Shown: positions 24,346-32,836, counted from the first letter of the stretch. The stretch: DNA of 64,000 nucleotides from Chitinivibrionales bacterium (GCA_035516255.1 DATJAL010000030.1:24913-88912); one strand, 5' to 3'. The notes: generated by a model from the sequence alone, not told the origin. Program-made: numbers and translations.

Positions 24346-25593
24346 ATGGCACGGCCCCTGGAGCTGTTCGTCGCGATGCGGTACCTGCGCGGCAAGCGCA
24401 GGATGGGGTTCATCTCGTTCATCACCTGGATTTCGGCGGGCGGCGTGTTTCTGGGCTCCCTCGTGCTGGTGGTGGCGCTGTCGGTGGCCAACGGGTTCGA
24501 AAAGGAAGTGCGCGACCGCATCGTGGGCATCACCGCGCACGCCAAGATCCTCCAGTATTATTCGCGGCCCCTTGTCAATTACGATTCGCTCCGCACCCGC
24601 ATCCTCAAATGCCCCGGCGTGGTGGCCGCCACGCCCTACATCATGGAAAAGGGCGGCATCGAGTATGAAAACTCGAAGGAGGGCGTGATGATCATGGGCG
24701 CCGAGGCGGCCGCCGAGACCACGGTCACCGAAGTGGGGCGCAAGATCACGTTCGGGACGTGGGCCCTCGATTCCGCAATGTCAAGCAAGCACCGGAAGCT
24801 GCCCGGCATCGTGGTGGGCGTCGGCCTGGCCGACAAGATGGGCATCAGGCCCAGCGCCGAGGTGGTGGTGGGCGGGCTCACCAGCGAGGCGGCGGAAGGC
24901 GGGATCACCTCGATCCCCATGGAGCGCTTCGTGGTGCGCGGCGTGTTCGAGACCGGCATGTACGAATACGACGTGGGCCTGGTGTACCTGTCCATCGCTT
25001 CGTGCCAGAGCCTCTTTTCGATGAAAGGCGTTGAGGGAATCGCCATCCGGACCATCGATCTCTTCAAGGCCGACGCCATCGGCCGGGCCGTGAAGGACTC
25101 GCTGGGAGGGTATCCGTACCATTCGCTCGATTGGAAGTCGCAGAACAAATCGCTGTTCGAATGGATGAAACTCGAACGGTTCGTCATCTTCATCGTCATT
25201 TCCCTGATCATCGTGGTGGCGGCGTTCAACATCGTGTCGTCGCTCGTCATGATGATCATCGAGAAGCGCCGAGAGATCGGCATCCTCATGGGCATGGGCG
25301 CCACCGGCGGCTCCATCCTGCGCATATTCATGTTCAACGGCGTGGTGATCGGCCTGCTCGGCTCCACGCTCGGCACCGCCCTGGGCGTGGCGATCTGTTT
25401 TGTGCAGTACCACTACCGGTTCATTCCCATCCCGGGCGACATCTACTTCATCAACAAGCTGCCGGTGATGGTACAGTGGGCCGACATCGCCGCCATTTAC
25501 CTGAGCGCCAACGTGATCTGCTTCCTGGCCACGCTGTACCCGGCCTGGAGCGCCTCGCGCGTGCTGCCGGCCGAAAGCATCAGGATCGAGTAG
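24346..25593 (+). CDS. lolC: Lipoprotein-releasing ABC transporter permease (LolC/LolE family)
   Basis: This 415-residue inner-membrane protein has one N-terminal transmembrane helix, a large periplasmic domain and three C-terminal helices. It carries the FITWISAGGVFLGSLVLVVALS helix and the SLVMMIIEKRREIGILMGMGA segment typical of LolC/E. With LolD it extracts outer-membrane lipoproteins from the inner membrane. Only one permease gene is present, so the complex may be a homodimer (LolF-like). The ATG at 24346 is 2 bases after the lysS stop. Confidence 0.9.
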   Translation: MARPLELFVAMRYLRGKRRMGFISFITWISAGGVFLGSLVLVVALSVANGFEKEVRDRIVGITAHAKILQYYSRPLVNYDSLRTRILKCPGVVAATPYIMEKGGIEYENSKEGVMIMGAEAAAETTVTEVGRKITFGTWALDSAMSSKHRKLPGIVVGVGLADKMGIRPSAEVVVGGLTSEAAEGGITSIPMERFVVRGVFETGMYEYDVGLVYLSIASCQSLFSMKGVEGIAIRTIDLFKADAIGRAVKDSLGGYPYHSLDWKSQNKSLFEWMKLERFVIFIVISLIIVVAAFNIVSSLVMMIIEKRREIGILMGMGATGGSILRIFMFNGVVIGLLGSTLGTALGVAICFVQYHYRFIPIPGDIYFINKLPVMVQWADIAAIYLSANVICFLATLYPAWSASRVLPAESIRIE

Positions 25594-25600
25594 GGTATTT

Positions 25601-26293
25601 ATGGACGCCATGGTTGAAGTTTTCCATCTGACAAAGACCTTCACCGACGAGGCAGGCGCATTCGACGTGATCAGGGACGCTTCTTTCACCATTGATAAAG
25701 GAGAAATGGTCTCGCTGGTGGGCGTGTCGGGCGCGGGCAAGACCACGCTCCTGCAAATACTGGGAGGGCTGGATGCGCCCACGGCCGGGGAGGTGCGCAT
25801 CAACGGAAAGCCGCTGGGCGCGATGAGCGCGAAGGGCCTCGCCGCGTTCCGCAACCTGAGTCTGGGGTTTGTGTTCCAGTTTCACCATTTGCTGCCCGAT
25901 TTCACCGCGCTCGAAAACGTGGTGCTCCCCGGCATGATCGCGGGTAAAACCAAACGGCAATGCGAGGCGCGGGCACGCGAACTCCTCGAGCTGCTCGGCC
26001 TGTCGCGGCAGGCGAGCCATCTGCCGTCCGAGCTTTCGGGCGGCGAGCGCCAGCGCGTTGCGCTCGCGCGCTCGCTGTTCAACCAGCCCGCGCTCATCCT
26101 GGCAGACGAGCCGACCGGCAACCTTGACAAAGAAAACGGGCACATCCTGCTCGAGCTTTTCAAGAAGGCGAACCGGGAGCTGCGGCAGACCTTTCTCGTC
26201 GCCACGCACAACGCGGAATTGACACAAGGGATGCACCGGACGGTGTATATTGAGGACGGGAAGATAGTGAGCAAAGGCAACCTTAATAAATGA
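25601..26293 (+). CDS. lolD: Lipoprotein-releasing ABC transporter ATP-binding protein
   Basis: LolD powers lipoprotein release. Walker A GVSGAGKTT, the Q-loop FVFQFHHLLPDFTALENV, signature LSGGERQRVALARSL and Walker B LILADEPTGNLD are intact. The MacB/LolD-type FHHLLPDFTALENV is typical of LolD. The 230-residue length fits. It follows the permease gene by 7 bases. Confidence 0.93.
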   Translation: MDAMVEVFHLTKTFTDEAGAFDVIRDASFTIDKGEMVSLVGVSGAGKTTLLQILGGLDAPTAGEVRINGKPLGAMSAKGLAAFRNLSLGFVFQFHHLLPDFTALENVVLPGMIAGKTKRQCEARARELLELLGLSRQASHLPSELSGGERQRVALARSLFNQPALILADEPTGNLDKENGHILLELFKKANRELRQTFLVATHNAELTQGMHRTVYIEDGKIVSKGNLNK

Positions 26294-26304
26294 TTTATGA
26301 CGGT

Positions 26305-26380
26305 GTCATTCCCACGAAAGCGGGAATCCATCCTGGAATCTTCACAGGAAAAGATGGACTCCCGCTTCCACGGGAGTGAC
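26305..26380. repeat. Palindromic intergenic repeat, family A copy 2
   Basis: GTCATTCCCACGAAAGCGGGAATCC on the left pairs with GGACTCCCGCTTCCACGGGAGTGAC on the right, as at 1644-1707. It starts 12 bases after the lolD stop. It could protect or terminate the mRNA. Confidence 0.82.
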
Positions 26381-26427
26381 AGGCAATAGTTGAGGTTCCT
26401 AAGTAGAAATTATTCAGGATATTTTTC

Positions 26428-26958
26428 ATGACCCTCTGCGACTACTGCCACAGCGCGCCCGCCACGGTGCACATCACGCAGATCGCGCACCACAAGACCA
26501 TTGTGTCGCACCTGTGCGAGACCTGCGCGCGCGAGCAGGGCGTTGTCGTTGAGGTGGGGCGCGACGGCATTGTACCCGAGGTGCAGGTGCAGGCCGACGC
26601 GCAGGCCGGGCCGGCGGAAAAGGAAAAAGATCGCGAGTGCGGCTTTTGCCATCTTACCTTATCGGAATTCAAGGCGCAGGGACGGCTCGGTTGCCCGCAG
26701 TGTTATAAGGAATTCGACCGGGAAATCGAGGCGCTTCTTGTCAAGGTGCATGGCTCGGCCGTCCACAGGGGCAAGGGGCATGTGGCGGCGGGCGACGCCG
26801 GTACGGCCGGCGACCTAACCCGGCTGCAGCGCGAACTTTCAGAGGCGGTGGCGCGCGAGGAATTCGAACTCGCGGCGCAGCTGCGCGATGGGATCGATCG
26901 TTTAAAGGAAGACAGCCACGGAGGCGCAGAGAGCACAGAGAAAATCAAAAATAAATAA
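26428..26958 (+). CDS. mcsA: Protein-arginine kinase activator (McsA-like, UvrB/UvrC motif)
   Basis: McsA is the zinc-binding activator of the McsB arginine kinase. Two Cys pairs (LCDYCHS and LCETC) form the first zinc site; CGFCHLTL and LGCPQCY form the second. A C-terminal UvrB/UvrC motif covers LQRELSEAVAREEFELAAQLRDGI. The last 13 residues are encoded inside a palindromic repeat (26915 onward), so the C-terminus has been extended by repeat DNA. mcsB follows closely. Confidence 0.9.
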   Translation: MTLCDYCHSAPATVHITQIAHHKTIVSHLCETCAREQGVVVEVGRDGIVPEVQVQADAQAGPAEKEKDRECGFCHLTLSEFKAQGRLGCPQCYKEFDREIEALLVKVHGSAVHRGKGHVAAGDAGTAGDLTRLQRELSEAVAREEFELAAQLRDGIDRLKEDSHGGAESTEKIKNK

Positions 26959-27002
26959 AAACTTTACTCATTCAATCTCCGTGTCCTCTGTGTCTCCGTG
27001 GC
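26915..27002. repeat. Palindromic repeat, family D copy 2, overlapping the mcsA 3' end
   Basis: Left arm GCCACGGAGGCGCAGAGAG (from 26915) overlaps the mcsA reading frame. Right arm ends GTCTCCGTGGC at 27002, 12 bases before the mcsB start. The hairpin lies between two co-directional genes. Confidence 0.75.
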
Positions 27003-27013
27003 ATTCTTGTATT

Positions 27014-28096
27014 ATGATACAATCAATCCTCACCCACAACATGCCGCCCTGGCTGTCGGGCGAAGGCCCCGACGCCGACGTGGTGGTGTCCTCCCGCGTG
27101 CGGCTCGCCCGCAACCTTGCGCAGCACAGGTTTCCGGGCCGGGCGTCGATGTTCGAGCGCGCCGAGGTGTTTCAGGAGGTTTCCGCCGCATTCAGGGAAA
27201 CGCCGCAATGCAGCTCGTTCAACCCGGTGTCGTTCAGCAAACTTGACAAAAATGAACAGCGGTTCCTCGTAGAGGAGCGGCTTGCGGGCGCCGGGCTCGA
27301 AAACGCCGAGGGCGAGCGCGGCATCATCCTTGACGAAACGCGCCGCGTGAGCGTCATGGTGAACGGAGAAGACCACCTGAAGCTGCAAATCCTTGACGCG
27401 GGCCTGCGGCCGCAGGAATTGTGGGGCGTGGTCGACGCCATCGACGACGCCGTGGGCATGCGGCTCACGTACGCGTTTGACGGCCGCAGCGGGTTTCTCA
27501 CCTGCCGCCCCGCCGATGCGGGAACAGGGCTGCGTGCGTCGTTCCTCGTGCATTTGCCCGGGCTCACGCTCGCGCGAAGCGTTGATACCGTCCTGCGCGG
27601 CGCGGCCCAGATGGGCGTTTCGGCGCGCGGTTTTTTAGGGGAGCACTCGCCGGTCGCGGGAGACCTGTACGCACTGTCGAACGCCTCGGCAATGGGGTCC
27701 ACCGAGAACGCCATTCTTGACAACACGGCAACCGTGGCGAGGCACATCGCCGGGGTCGAGCGCAAGGCGCGCCAGCGCCTGCTCGAGGAAGCGCACCTCA
27801 GGCTTATTGACAGAATCCAGCGCGCCTGGGGCGTTCTCTGCCATGCGCGGCTCCTGGGCGTCAACGAGTTCCTTGCCCTGGCATCGGATCTGCGCCTGGG
27901 CATCGAGTGCAACCTTTTTGACAAATGTACCAGGAGCGAGCTCAACCGGCTCACGCTGTTTATGCTGCCCGGCCACCTGCGGGCGTATTACAAGAAAACG
28001 ATGGACGACGAGGAATGCCGGGCGGCGCGGGCCGACCTGGTGCGGGCGTTTTTTAAAAGAAAAAAAACTGGAAAGAGGACCCATGAAAACGGTTGA
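27014..28096 (+). CDS. mcsB: Protein-arginine kinase
   Basis: McsB phosphorylates arginine on misfolded proteins and marks them for ClpCP. The guanido-kinase domain begins VVVSSRVRLARNL and continues with FLVEERLAG, DDAVGMRLTYAFDGRSGFLTCRP, RASFLVHLPGLTL and NTATVARHI. Length to the ATG at 27014 is 360 residues, typical of McsB. The upstream in-frame ATG (26981) lies in the repeat and is rejected. CtsR and ClpC, usual partners, are not adjacent. The end overlaps yedF by 14 bases. Confidence 0.92.
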   Translation: MIQSILTHNMPPWLSGEGPDADVVVSSRVRLARNLAQHRFPGRASMFERAEVFQEVSAAFRETPQCSSFNPVSFSKLDKNEQRFLVEERLAGAGLENAEGERGIILDETRRVSVMVNGEDHLKLQILDAGLRPQELWGVVDAIDDAVGMRLTYAFDGRSGFLTCRPADAGTGLRASFLVHLPGLTLARSVDTVLRGAAQMGVSARGFLGEHSPVAGDLYALSNASAMGSTENAILDNTATVARHIAGVERKARQRLLEEAHLRLIDRIQRAWGVLCHARLLGVNEFLALASDLRLGIECNLFDKCTRSELNRLTLFMLPGHLRAYYKKTMDDEECRAARADLVRAFFKRKKTGKRTHENG

Positions 28097-28688
28097 CGCG
28101 CGCGACATGGCGTGCCCCAAGCCGCTCATTCTTGCACGAAAGGCGCTCAACGGGCTTGCCGCGGGCGGCCGCGTTCGGGTGATGGTTGACAACGAGACCT
28201 CGGTGCAGAACATCAAGCGGTACTGCAGGGACAACGGCGTCGGCGCGTCGGTCTCAAAGCAGGGACGGCTTTTCGCGCTGACGCTTGCAAAACGCGGGAC
28301 AAAGGCGGCCGCGGCAAACGAGGCTGCCTATTCCGGTTCCGGCGCCCCGGCAAAACCGCACGTGGTCGTTTTCAGGAGCGACACCATGGGAACCGGTCCT
28401 GCCGAGCTCGGCGCCGTGCTCGTGAAAGCGTTTGTCAATACCATTAAAGAAGTGAAGCCGCTGCCGAGCCACTTGATTTTCTATAATTCGGGAGTCAATC
28501 TGGTGGTGGAGGGGTCCGCCCTCATCGGGCCTTTGTCTGATCTTGAGAAAATGGGCGTGAAAATCCTCGCCTGCGGTACGTGCCTCGACTACTTCAACCT
28601 CAAGGACAGGCTCAAGGTGGGCGACGTGTCAAACATGTTCACGATTCTCGAAACCATCACCGCCGCCGGCCATGTAGTAACCACCTAG
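28083..28688 (+). CDS. yedF: Selenium metabolism protein YedF (TusA-like plus DsrE-like)
   Basis: The N-terminal 70 residues are a TusA/SirA-type domain with the CPKP motif (Cys11). The C-terminal part carries the ACGTCLDYFNLKD segment and GDVSNMFTI pattern of the TIGR03527 selenium-associated YedF family. Family members are found with selD and are thought to deliver sulfur or selenium. The GGTT-rich linker is typical. The gene overlaps mcsB and is followed by a DUF3343 gene. This pairing is a known selenium-trait signature. Confidence 0.88.
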   Translation: MKTVDARDMACPKPLILARKALNGLAAGGRVRVMVDNETSVQNIKRYCRDNGVGASVSKQGRLFALTLAKRGTKAAAANEAAYSGSGAPAKPHVVVFRSDTMGTGPAELGAVLVKAFVNTIKEVKPLPSHLIFYNSGVNLVVEGSALIGPLSDLEKMGVKILACGTCLDYFNLKDRLKVGDVSNMFTILETITAAGHVVTT

Positions 28689-28698
28689 CCGCACGTCA

Positions 28699-28914
28699 AT
28701 GAACAACGTGATCGCCGTATTCGATTCGACCCGAGCCGCCATCAATGCGGAAAAACTGTGCGCAAAGAACGGCATATCCTGCCAGGTGATTCCCGTGCCG
28801 AGGGACATTTCTGCCGAGTGCGGGATAGCGCTGGAAATCAATGCGGGTGACAAGGACAGCGTTGAAAAGATTTTTAATCAAGGGAATGTTAAAGTGAGGT
28901 TTTATAATAGATGA
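28699..28914 (+). CDS. DUF3343 protein, putative Se/S carrier-like
   Basis: The 71-residue protein begins NNVIAVFDSTRAAINAEKL and has the VPRDISAECGIALEI core, which matches the DUF3343 family and carries a conserved Cys. In other genomes this family sits beside yedF and selD and is proposed to carry selenium or sulfur. It lies 10 bases after yedF. The mechanism is unproven. Confidence 0.82.
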   Translation: MNNVIAVFDSTRAAINAEKLCAKNGISCQVIPVPRDISAECGIALEINAGDKDSVEKIFNQGNVKVRFYNR

Positions 28915-28985
28915 ATTTTTCATTACAACAATATCGATGCTGGTTTATCCGCATTCGTGCTCTTGTTTTGATCTTAGAAAAAACT

Positions 28986-29015
28986 TGATCAGCCATACCC
29001 AATCCACCTATATTG
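28986..29015 (+). promoter_or_regulatory. Predicted sigma70-type promoter for rubrerythrin
   Basis: TTGATC (28986-28991) and TATATT (29010-29015) are separated by 18 bases. They lie about 60 bases upstream of the rubrerythrin GTG in an otherwise AT-rich gap. No obvious operator is seen. Confidence 0.4.
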
Positions 29016-29071
29016 TTGAATGCAAAAAACGGAAAATCATCCATAAATATACAAACTGAAAGGACAGCACC

Positions 29072-29647
29072 GTGAAAGCCATCAAGGGCTCAAAAACCGA
29101 AAAAAACCTTCTCGCGTCCTTCGCCGGGGAATCCCAGGCGCGCAACCGCTACACTTATTTCGCGAGCGCTGCGAAAAAGGAAGGCTTTGCGCAGATCGCC
29201 AACATTTTCGAGGAGACCGCCGACAACGAGAAGGAGCACGCGAAGCGCATGTTCAAGTTCCTCGAAGGGGGCATGGTTGAGATGACCGCGTCGTATCCCG
29301 CGGGAAAAATAGGCACCACGAAGGAAAATCTCGCGGCAAGCGCGGACGGCGAGCACGAGGAATGGACCCAGCTCTATCCTGGATTCGCAAAGACGGCGCA
29401 GGAGGAAGGGTTTGCCGAGGTCGCGGTGATGTACAAATCCATAGGCGTGGCGGAGGCGCAGCACGAAAAGCGGTACCGCGGCCTGCTTTCCAATGTGGAA
29501 AAAGGCAAAGTGTTCAAGAAGGACGGGAAGGTTTTCTGGCGCTGCAACAACTGCGGCTACATCCACGAGGGCACCGAGGCGCCGAAGACCTGCCCGGCGT
29601 GCAACCATCCGCAGGCGCATTTTGAGGTATTGGCGGAGAACTGGTAA
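29072..29647 (+). CDS. rbr: Rubrerythrin
   Basis: Rubrerythrin reduces hydrogen peroxide with electrons from rubredoxin in anaerobes. The diiron domain has FAGESQARNRY, EETADNEKEHAKR and VAEAQHEKRY with the expected Glu/His ligands. The C-terminal rubredoxin-like domain has CNNCGYIHEG and CPACNHPQA. The length of 191 residues is standard. The start is GTG at 29072 preceded by AAAGGAC. A stand-alone rubredoxin follows, its likely electron donor. Confidence 0.95.
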   Translation: MKAIKGSKTEKNLLASFAGESQARNRYTYFASAAKKEGFAQIANIFEETADNEKEHAKRMFKFLEGGMVEMTASYPAGKIGTTKENLAASADGEHEEWTQLYPGFAKTAQEEGFAEVAVMYKSIGVAEAQHEKRYRGLLSNVEKGKVFKKDGKVFWRCNNCGYIHEGTEAPKTCPACNHPQAHFEVLAENW

Positions 29648-29651
29648 AAAG

Positions 29652-29766
29652 ATTCACCACTGAGACGCGGATAGACAGAGAAAAAACAGGGTTGGAAGTT
29701 GAAGGTTGAAAGTTGGAAGCCAGTCCATTCCGTAAACCTTCATCTTCACTTTCAACTTCCAGCTCT
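29652..29766. repeat. Palindromic repeat, family D copy 3
   Basis: The left part starts CACCACTGAGACGCGG, similar to other family D copies. An inner inverted pair, GAAGTTGAAGGTTGAAAGTTG and CTTTCAACTTCCAG, makes a long hairpin. It fills the gap between rubrerythrin and rubredoxin. Confidence 0.65.
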
Positions 29767-29794
29767 GAACATGTAACTTTGTAAGGAGAACACC

Positions 29795-29953
29795 ATGAAA
29801 CGGTATGTTTGCAATGCATGCGGATGGATTTACGATCCGGCAGTCGGCGACCCTGACGGCGGCATCGCGCCGGGAACGCCGTTTGAAAAACTCCCCGCCG
29901 ACTGGGTGTGCCCGCAGTGCGGCGTCGGTAAAGACGAATTTTCCCCTGAGTAA
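29795..29953 (+). CDS. Rubredoxin
   Basis: The 52-residue protein is a complete rubredoxin: [12 protein letters not shown] and [13 protein letters not shown] give the four Cys ligands of one iron. GTAAGGAG lies before the ATG at 29795. It carries electrons, most likely to rubrerythrin encoded just upstream. The next open frame, Cys-rich, begins without a usual start codon and overlaps the end of this gene in the +1 frame. Confidence 0.95.
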   Translation: MKRYVCNACGWIYDPAVGDPDGGIAPGTPFEKLPADWVCPQCGVGKDEFSPE

Positions 29954-29954
29954 A

Positions 29955-30122
29955 GTAAACGGTCCGAGGGTACCTCGTCACTCGCGTTGCGGCGCCAAAA
30001 AATATCCCTGCAGCGACTGCCTCGCGTGCCAGTGGTGCGCCGAATCACGCTGCAGAATGTGCAGGATGTCAAGGGCGGGCTGCTGCAACGAGCCCCCAAG
30101 GCGAAAAGGAAATAAAAAGTGA
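29955..30122 (+). CDS. Cys-rich small ORF without a canonical start (+1 frame to rubredoxin)
   Basis: This frame encodes a C-rich peptide with the spaced pattern CSDCLACQWCAESRCRMC and a further CC pair, which looks like a zinc or Fe-S site rather than noise. No ATG, GTG or TTG occurs upstream of that motif. It could begin at the CTG at 29946, be read by +1 frameshifting from rubredoxin, or be broken. Its stop overlaps the zwf GTG (GTGA). I am not sure that it is expressed. Confidence 0.45.
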   Translation, partial: VNGPRVPRHSRCGAKKYPCSDCLACQWCAESRCRMCRMSRAGCCNEPPRRKGNKK

Positions 30123-31447
30123 AAGCGGCATGCGGCACTTCGGGATTTGCCATCGTGATCCTCGGCGCGTCGGGCAACCTGGCGCAAAAAAAGCTCATGC
30201 CGGCGCTGCACCGGCTTTACCAGCGAAGCGAGCTTGCCGACTGCTCGATCATCGTGGGCGCGGGCCGCACGCCGTTCACCGATGAACAGTTCAGGCGGCG
30301 TTTCACCATCACCGACGACTTCGGCGGCAAGCTTTTTTATCACCAAGGCCTGCAGGGGCTCAGGGAATATCTTGCGGGTAAAGGATCATTTTCCCGCGTC
30401 ATTTTCTTTTTTGCGCTTCCGCCCGACACCTATGCGCCCACCGCGGCCGAGCTGAGGCGCGAGGGCTTCTGCGGGAACACCTCCATCATCATCGAAAAAC
30501 CCTTTGGCTCCGATGTTGCCTCGGCGCGGCTGCTGAACCGCGAGCTGTCGGCCTGTTACACCGAACGGCAGATTTTCCGCAACGACCACTACCTTGCCAA
30601 GGAAGCGGTGCAGAACATCCTGGTATTCCGGTTTGCAAACTCGCTGTTCGAACCGGTGTGGAACGGCCGGCACGTCGAGTCGATCCAGATCAGCGCGTGC
30701 GAACAGGCCACGGCCGCGGACCGCGCGCAGTATTTTGACAAGGCCGGAATCATCCGTGACATGGCGCAGAACCATCTCATGCAGCTCTTGTGTTTGCTCA
30801 CCATGGATGCGCCCGCGAGCCTTGGCGCCGAAGACATCCGGCGCAAAAAAATCTCCATCCTGAAATCGCTTTCCGTTTCGGAATGCCGCCGGTGCCAGTA
30901 CGACGGGTACCGGTCGGAAAAGGGCATTGCCCCGGATTCCAAAACCGAGACGTTTGCCGAGCTGTCGATGCGTATCGCGGGCGAACGGTGGAAGGGCACG
31001 AAGATCTTCATTCGCACCGGCAAGGCGCTGCACAGGACCGGAACGGAAATCGGCGTCCGGCTGCGGCCGCCCGCCAGAAACCTGTTTGCCGGGCAGCCCA
31101 ATGTGATCGTTTTTAAGATCCAGCCGGCGGCAGGGATCATCCTGGGGCTGTCGGGAAAGAAGCCGGGCGAGGTCAGCATCGCGGGCACGCGCATGACGTT
31201 TTGCTACAACAAGGCCTTTGACGCCGAAATCCCCGGGGCGTACCAGAAACTCCTGCTCGACGCCATACGCGGCGACCACACGCTGTTCGTCGGGGCGAAG
31301 GAAACCGAGGAGTCGTGGCGCGTGCTTGACGCGGTGCTTGACAAAGGGCCGCTCGGCACCTATGCAAAGGGCGCTTTGCCGCCGGCAGGGCTCGACGCCG
31401 ACTGGATTGATTTCGACGGCTTTGCGGCCGAATGCGCAACGGACTGA
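30119..31447 (+). CDS. zwf: Glucose-6-phosphate 1-dehydrogenase
   Basis: Zwf oxidises glucose-6-phosphate and makes NADPH. The N-terminal NADP site reads VILGASGNLAQKKL. The IIIEKPFGSD and FRNDHYLAKEAVQNI (substrate His) motifs follow, then GDHTLFVGAKETEESWR near the end. The length of 442 residues is slightly short of the usual 480-500. The start is GTG with AAAGGA upstream. It is unusual to find zwf directly downstream of rubrerythrin and rubredoxin without pgl or gnd. Confidence 0.92.
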   Translation: MKAACGTSGFAIVILGASGNLAQKKLMPALHRLYQRSELADCSIIVGAGRTPFTDEQFRRRFTITDDFGGKLFYHQGLQGLREYLAGKGSFSRVIFFFALPPDTYAPTAAELRREGFCGNTSIIIEKPFGSDVASARLLNRELSACYTERQIFRNDHYLAKEAVQNILVFRFANSLFEPVWNGRHVESIQISACEQATAADRAQYFDKAGIIRDMAQNHLMQLLCLLTMDAPASLGAEDIRRKKISILKSLSVSECRRCQYDGYRSEKGIAPDSKTETFAELSMRIAGERWKGTKIFIRTGKALHRTGTEIGVRLRPPARNLFAGQPNVIVFKIQPAAGIILGLSGKKPGEVSIAGTRMTFCYNKAFDAEIPGAYQKLLLDAIRGDHTLFVGAKETEESWRVLDAVLDKGPLGTYAKGALPPAGLDADWIDFDGFAAECATD

Positions 31448-31490
31448 TATATTTTTGCATGACGAAACAACCGCAATGACAGGAGGTTTT

Positions 31491-31985
31491 ATGGCCCTAT
31501 CCTACAGTGCCGACGAAATTTACGAAATTGGCGTCACCATCGAGAAAAATGGGAAGAAATTTTACGAGGCTTCCGCGGGCATGGCAAAGGAAAAAACGGT
31601 GAAAGACCTTTTTACTTCGCTTGCAAAATGGGAAAACCAGCATGTGAAGCTGTTCGAGGGCCTCAAGGCGGGCCTGCCGCAGGCGGCGCGCGAGCCGGTG
31701 TCGTACGATCCGGCCAACGAGCTGCAATTATACTTGAAGGCCGCAGCCGATTCCCATATTTTCCGCGCCGACGCCGACATTCCCGGCCTCGTGTCGCGCT
31801 GCAAGACCGCGATTGACGCGCTTTCAATGGCTTTGGTGTTTGAGAAAGACTCAGTGGTGCTGTATTCCACCATGCTCAACCTGGTGCCGGAGAACCTGGG
31901 AAAAAAAGACGTGGAGAAAATTCTGAACGAAGAGTTGAAGCATGTGAGCATCATAATGGGGGAAATGGAGAAATTGAAAAAATAG
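31491..31985 (+). CDS. Ferritin-like / rubrerythrin-type diiron protein
   Basis: The 164-residue four-helix protein has ITIEKNGKKFYE-type and KWENQHVKLFEGL helices, then FEKDSVVLYSTML and EELKHVSIIMGEM, giving paired Glu/ExxH metal ligands. No rubredoxin domain is attached. A perfect AGGAGG precedes the ATG at 31491. It closes the peroxide-defence block that begins with rubrerythrin. Confidence 0.8.
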   Translation: MALSYSADEIYEIGVTIEKNGKKFYEASAGMAKEKTVKDLFTSLAKWENQHVKLFEGLKAGLPQAAREPVSYDPANELQLYLKAAADSHIFRADADIPGLVSRCKTAIDALSMALVFEKDSVVLYSTMLNLVPENLGKKDVEKILNEELKHVSIIMGEMEKLKK

Positions 31986-31994
31986 CGAAGTTTA

Positions 31995-32160
31995 TTGCGG
32001 GGGAGGTTTCCCCCTCGCTCCGGTCCGGCCGCGCTTCTCCCTATTTCACCGAATCGTATCCGTAAGTTTGCGCCGCCGGTCCTCCGCTATCCCCTCCTGG
32101 GTGCAGCCAGGCACCGATAGCTGCAAGCCCGAACCTTCTGCTGGGCGCACCCTTGTGGCG
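31995..32160 (+). repeat. Structured element, B module (copy B3, solo)
   Basis: GCGGGGGAGGTTTCCCCC opens the module. The variable stem is CCGGCCGCGC with GCGCCGCCGG; the conserved CCTCCTGGGTGCAGCC and GGGTGC...GCACCC hairpin follow. No C module follows it: the sequence to 32360 is different and has no gene I can support. The module begins 10 bases after the ferritin-like gene's stop. Confidence 0.68.
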
Positions 32161-32360
32161 GCGGTTGTCTGGGACAAGGATGTTTTTTCTGATTTAGCTT
32201 ACTGCTGACCGCTAGATTTCGGGGCGCACCCGCGAGCGGCAGTCGAGAGGAAATCCTCATGATGAGGACAAATCAAAAAATTAAAGCATACTCCTGAGAT
32301 ATTTTTTCCTATATCTGAAATATCAGCAAATAATACAAAAAATATTTTTCTTAAAATATT

Positions 32361-32762
32361 ATGCCTGATCCGTCATCCTCAAGAAAAACAATTCTCGACC
32401 ATCTCACCCGCTACGGCGTGCTTGACAAAGACGCAATGGCGCAAAATCGGAAACAGCAGAGAAAATCCGGCATACAAAAGAGCGGAAAAAGAAAATTCAG
32501 GATGACGCTCGATCTGCATGGAATGACATCGCCTAAGGCCATGGCGGCATTGCGTGAAGCGGTAAACGAATGTTCCGAGAAAGGGATAGCTGAACTGCTG
32601 GTGATTCACGGCTACGGGCTTCATTCGGCGCCGGCGGAGGGTGGAGTACTTAAAACAGCGGTGAAGCAGTATATTGAAGCAATCAATGGTTTACGTGTAC
32701 GGAGTTTTACCACTGCCGCGCCCAAAAATGGCGGGGAAGGGGCGACACTGGTGAGATTCTAA
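32361..32762 (+). CDS. Smr-domain protein
   Basis: The C-terminal 85 residues are an Smr domain: LDLHGMTSPKAM, LLVIHGYGLHS and GGVLKTAVKQYI. This domain is a DNA- or RNA-cleaving module in MutS2 and small Smr proteins. The N-terminal 45 residues are basic and likely flexible. At 133 residues it is a stand-alone Smr protein. The substrate is unknown. The upstream DNA is very AT-rich, which fits a promoter. Confidence 0.85.
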   Translation: MPDPSSSRKTILDHLTRYGVLDKDAMAQNRKQQRKSGIQKSGKRKFRMTLDLHGMTSPKAMAALREAVNECSEKGIAELLVIHGYGLHSAPAEGGVLKTAVKQYIEAINGLRVRSFTTAAPKNGGEGATLVRF

Positions 32763-32836
32763 AAGCCTACATAATCCGCCGTCTCGGGAGAGAAGCGGCT
32801 TTACGGAAGGAACTTTGCAATTCCGATTATTCGCCG

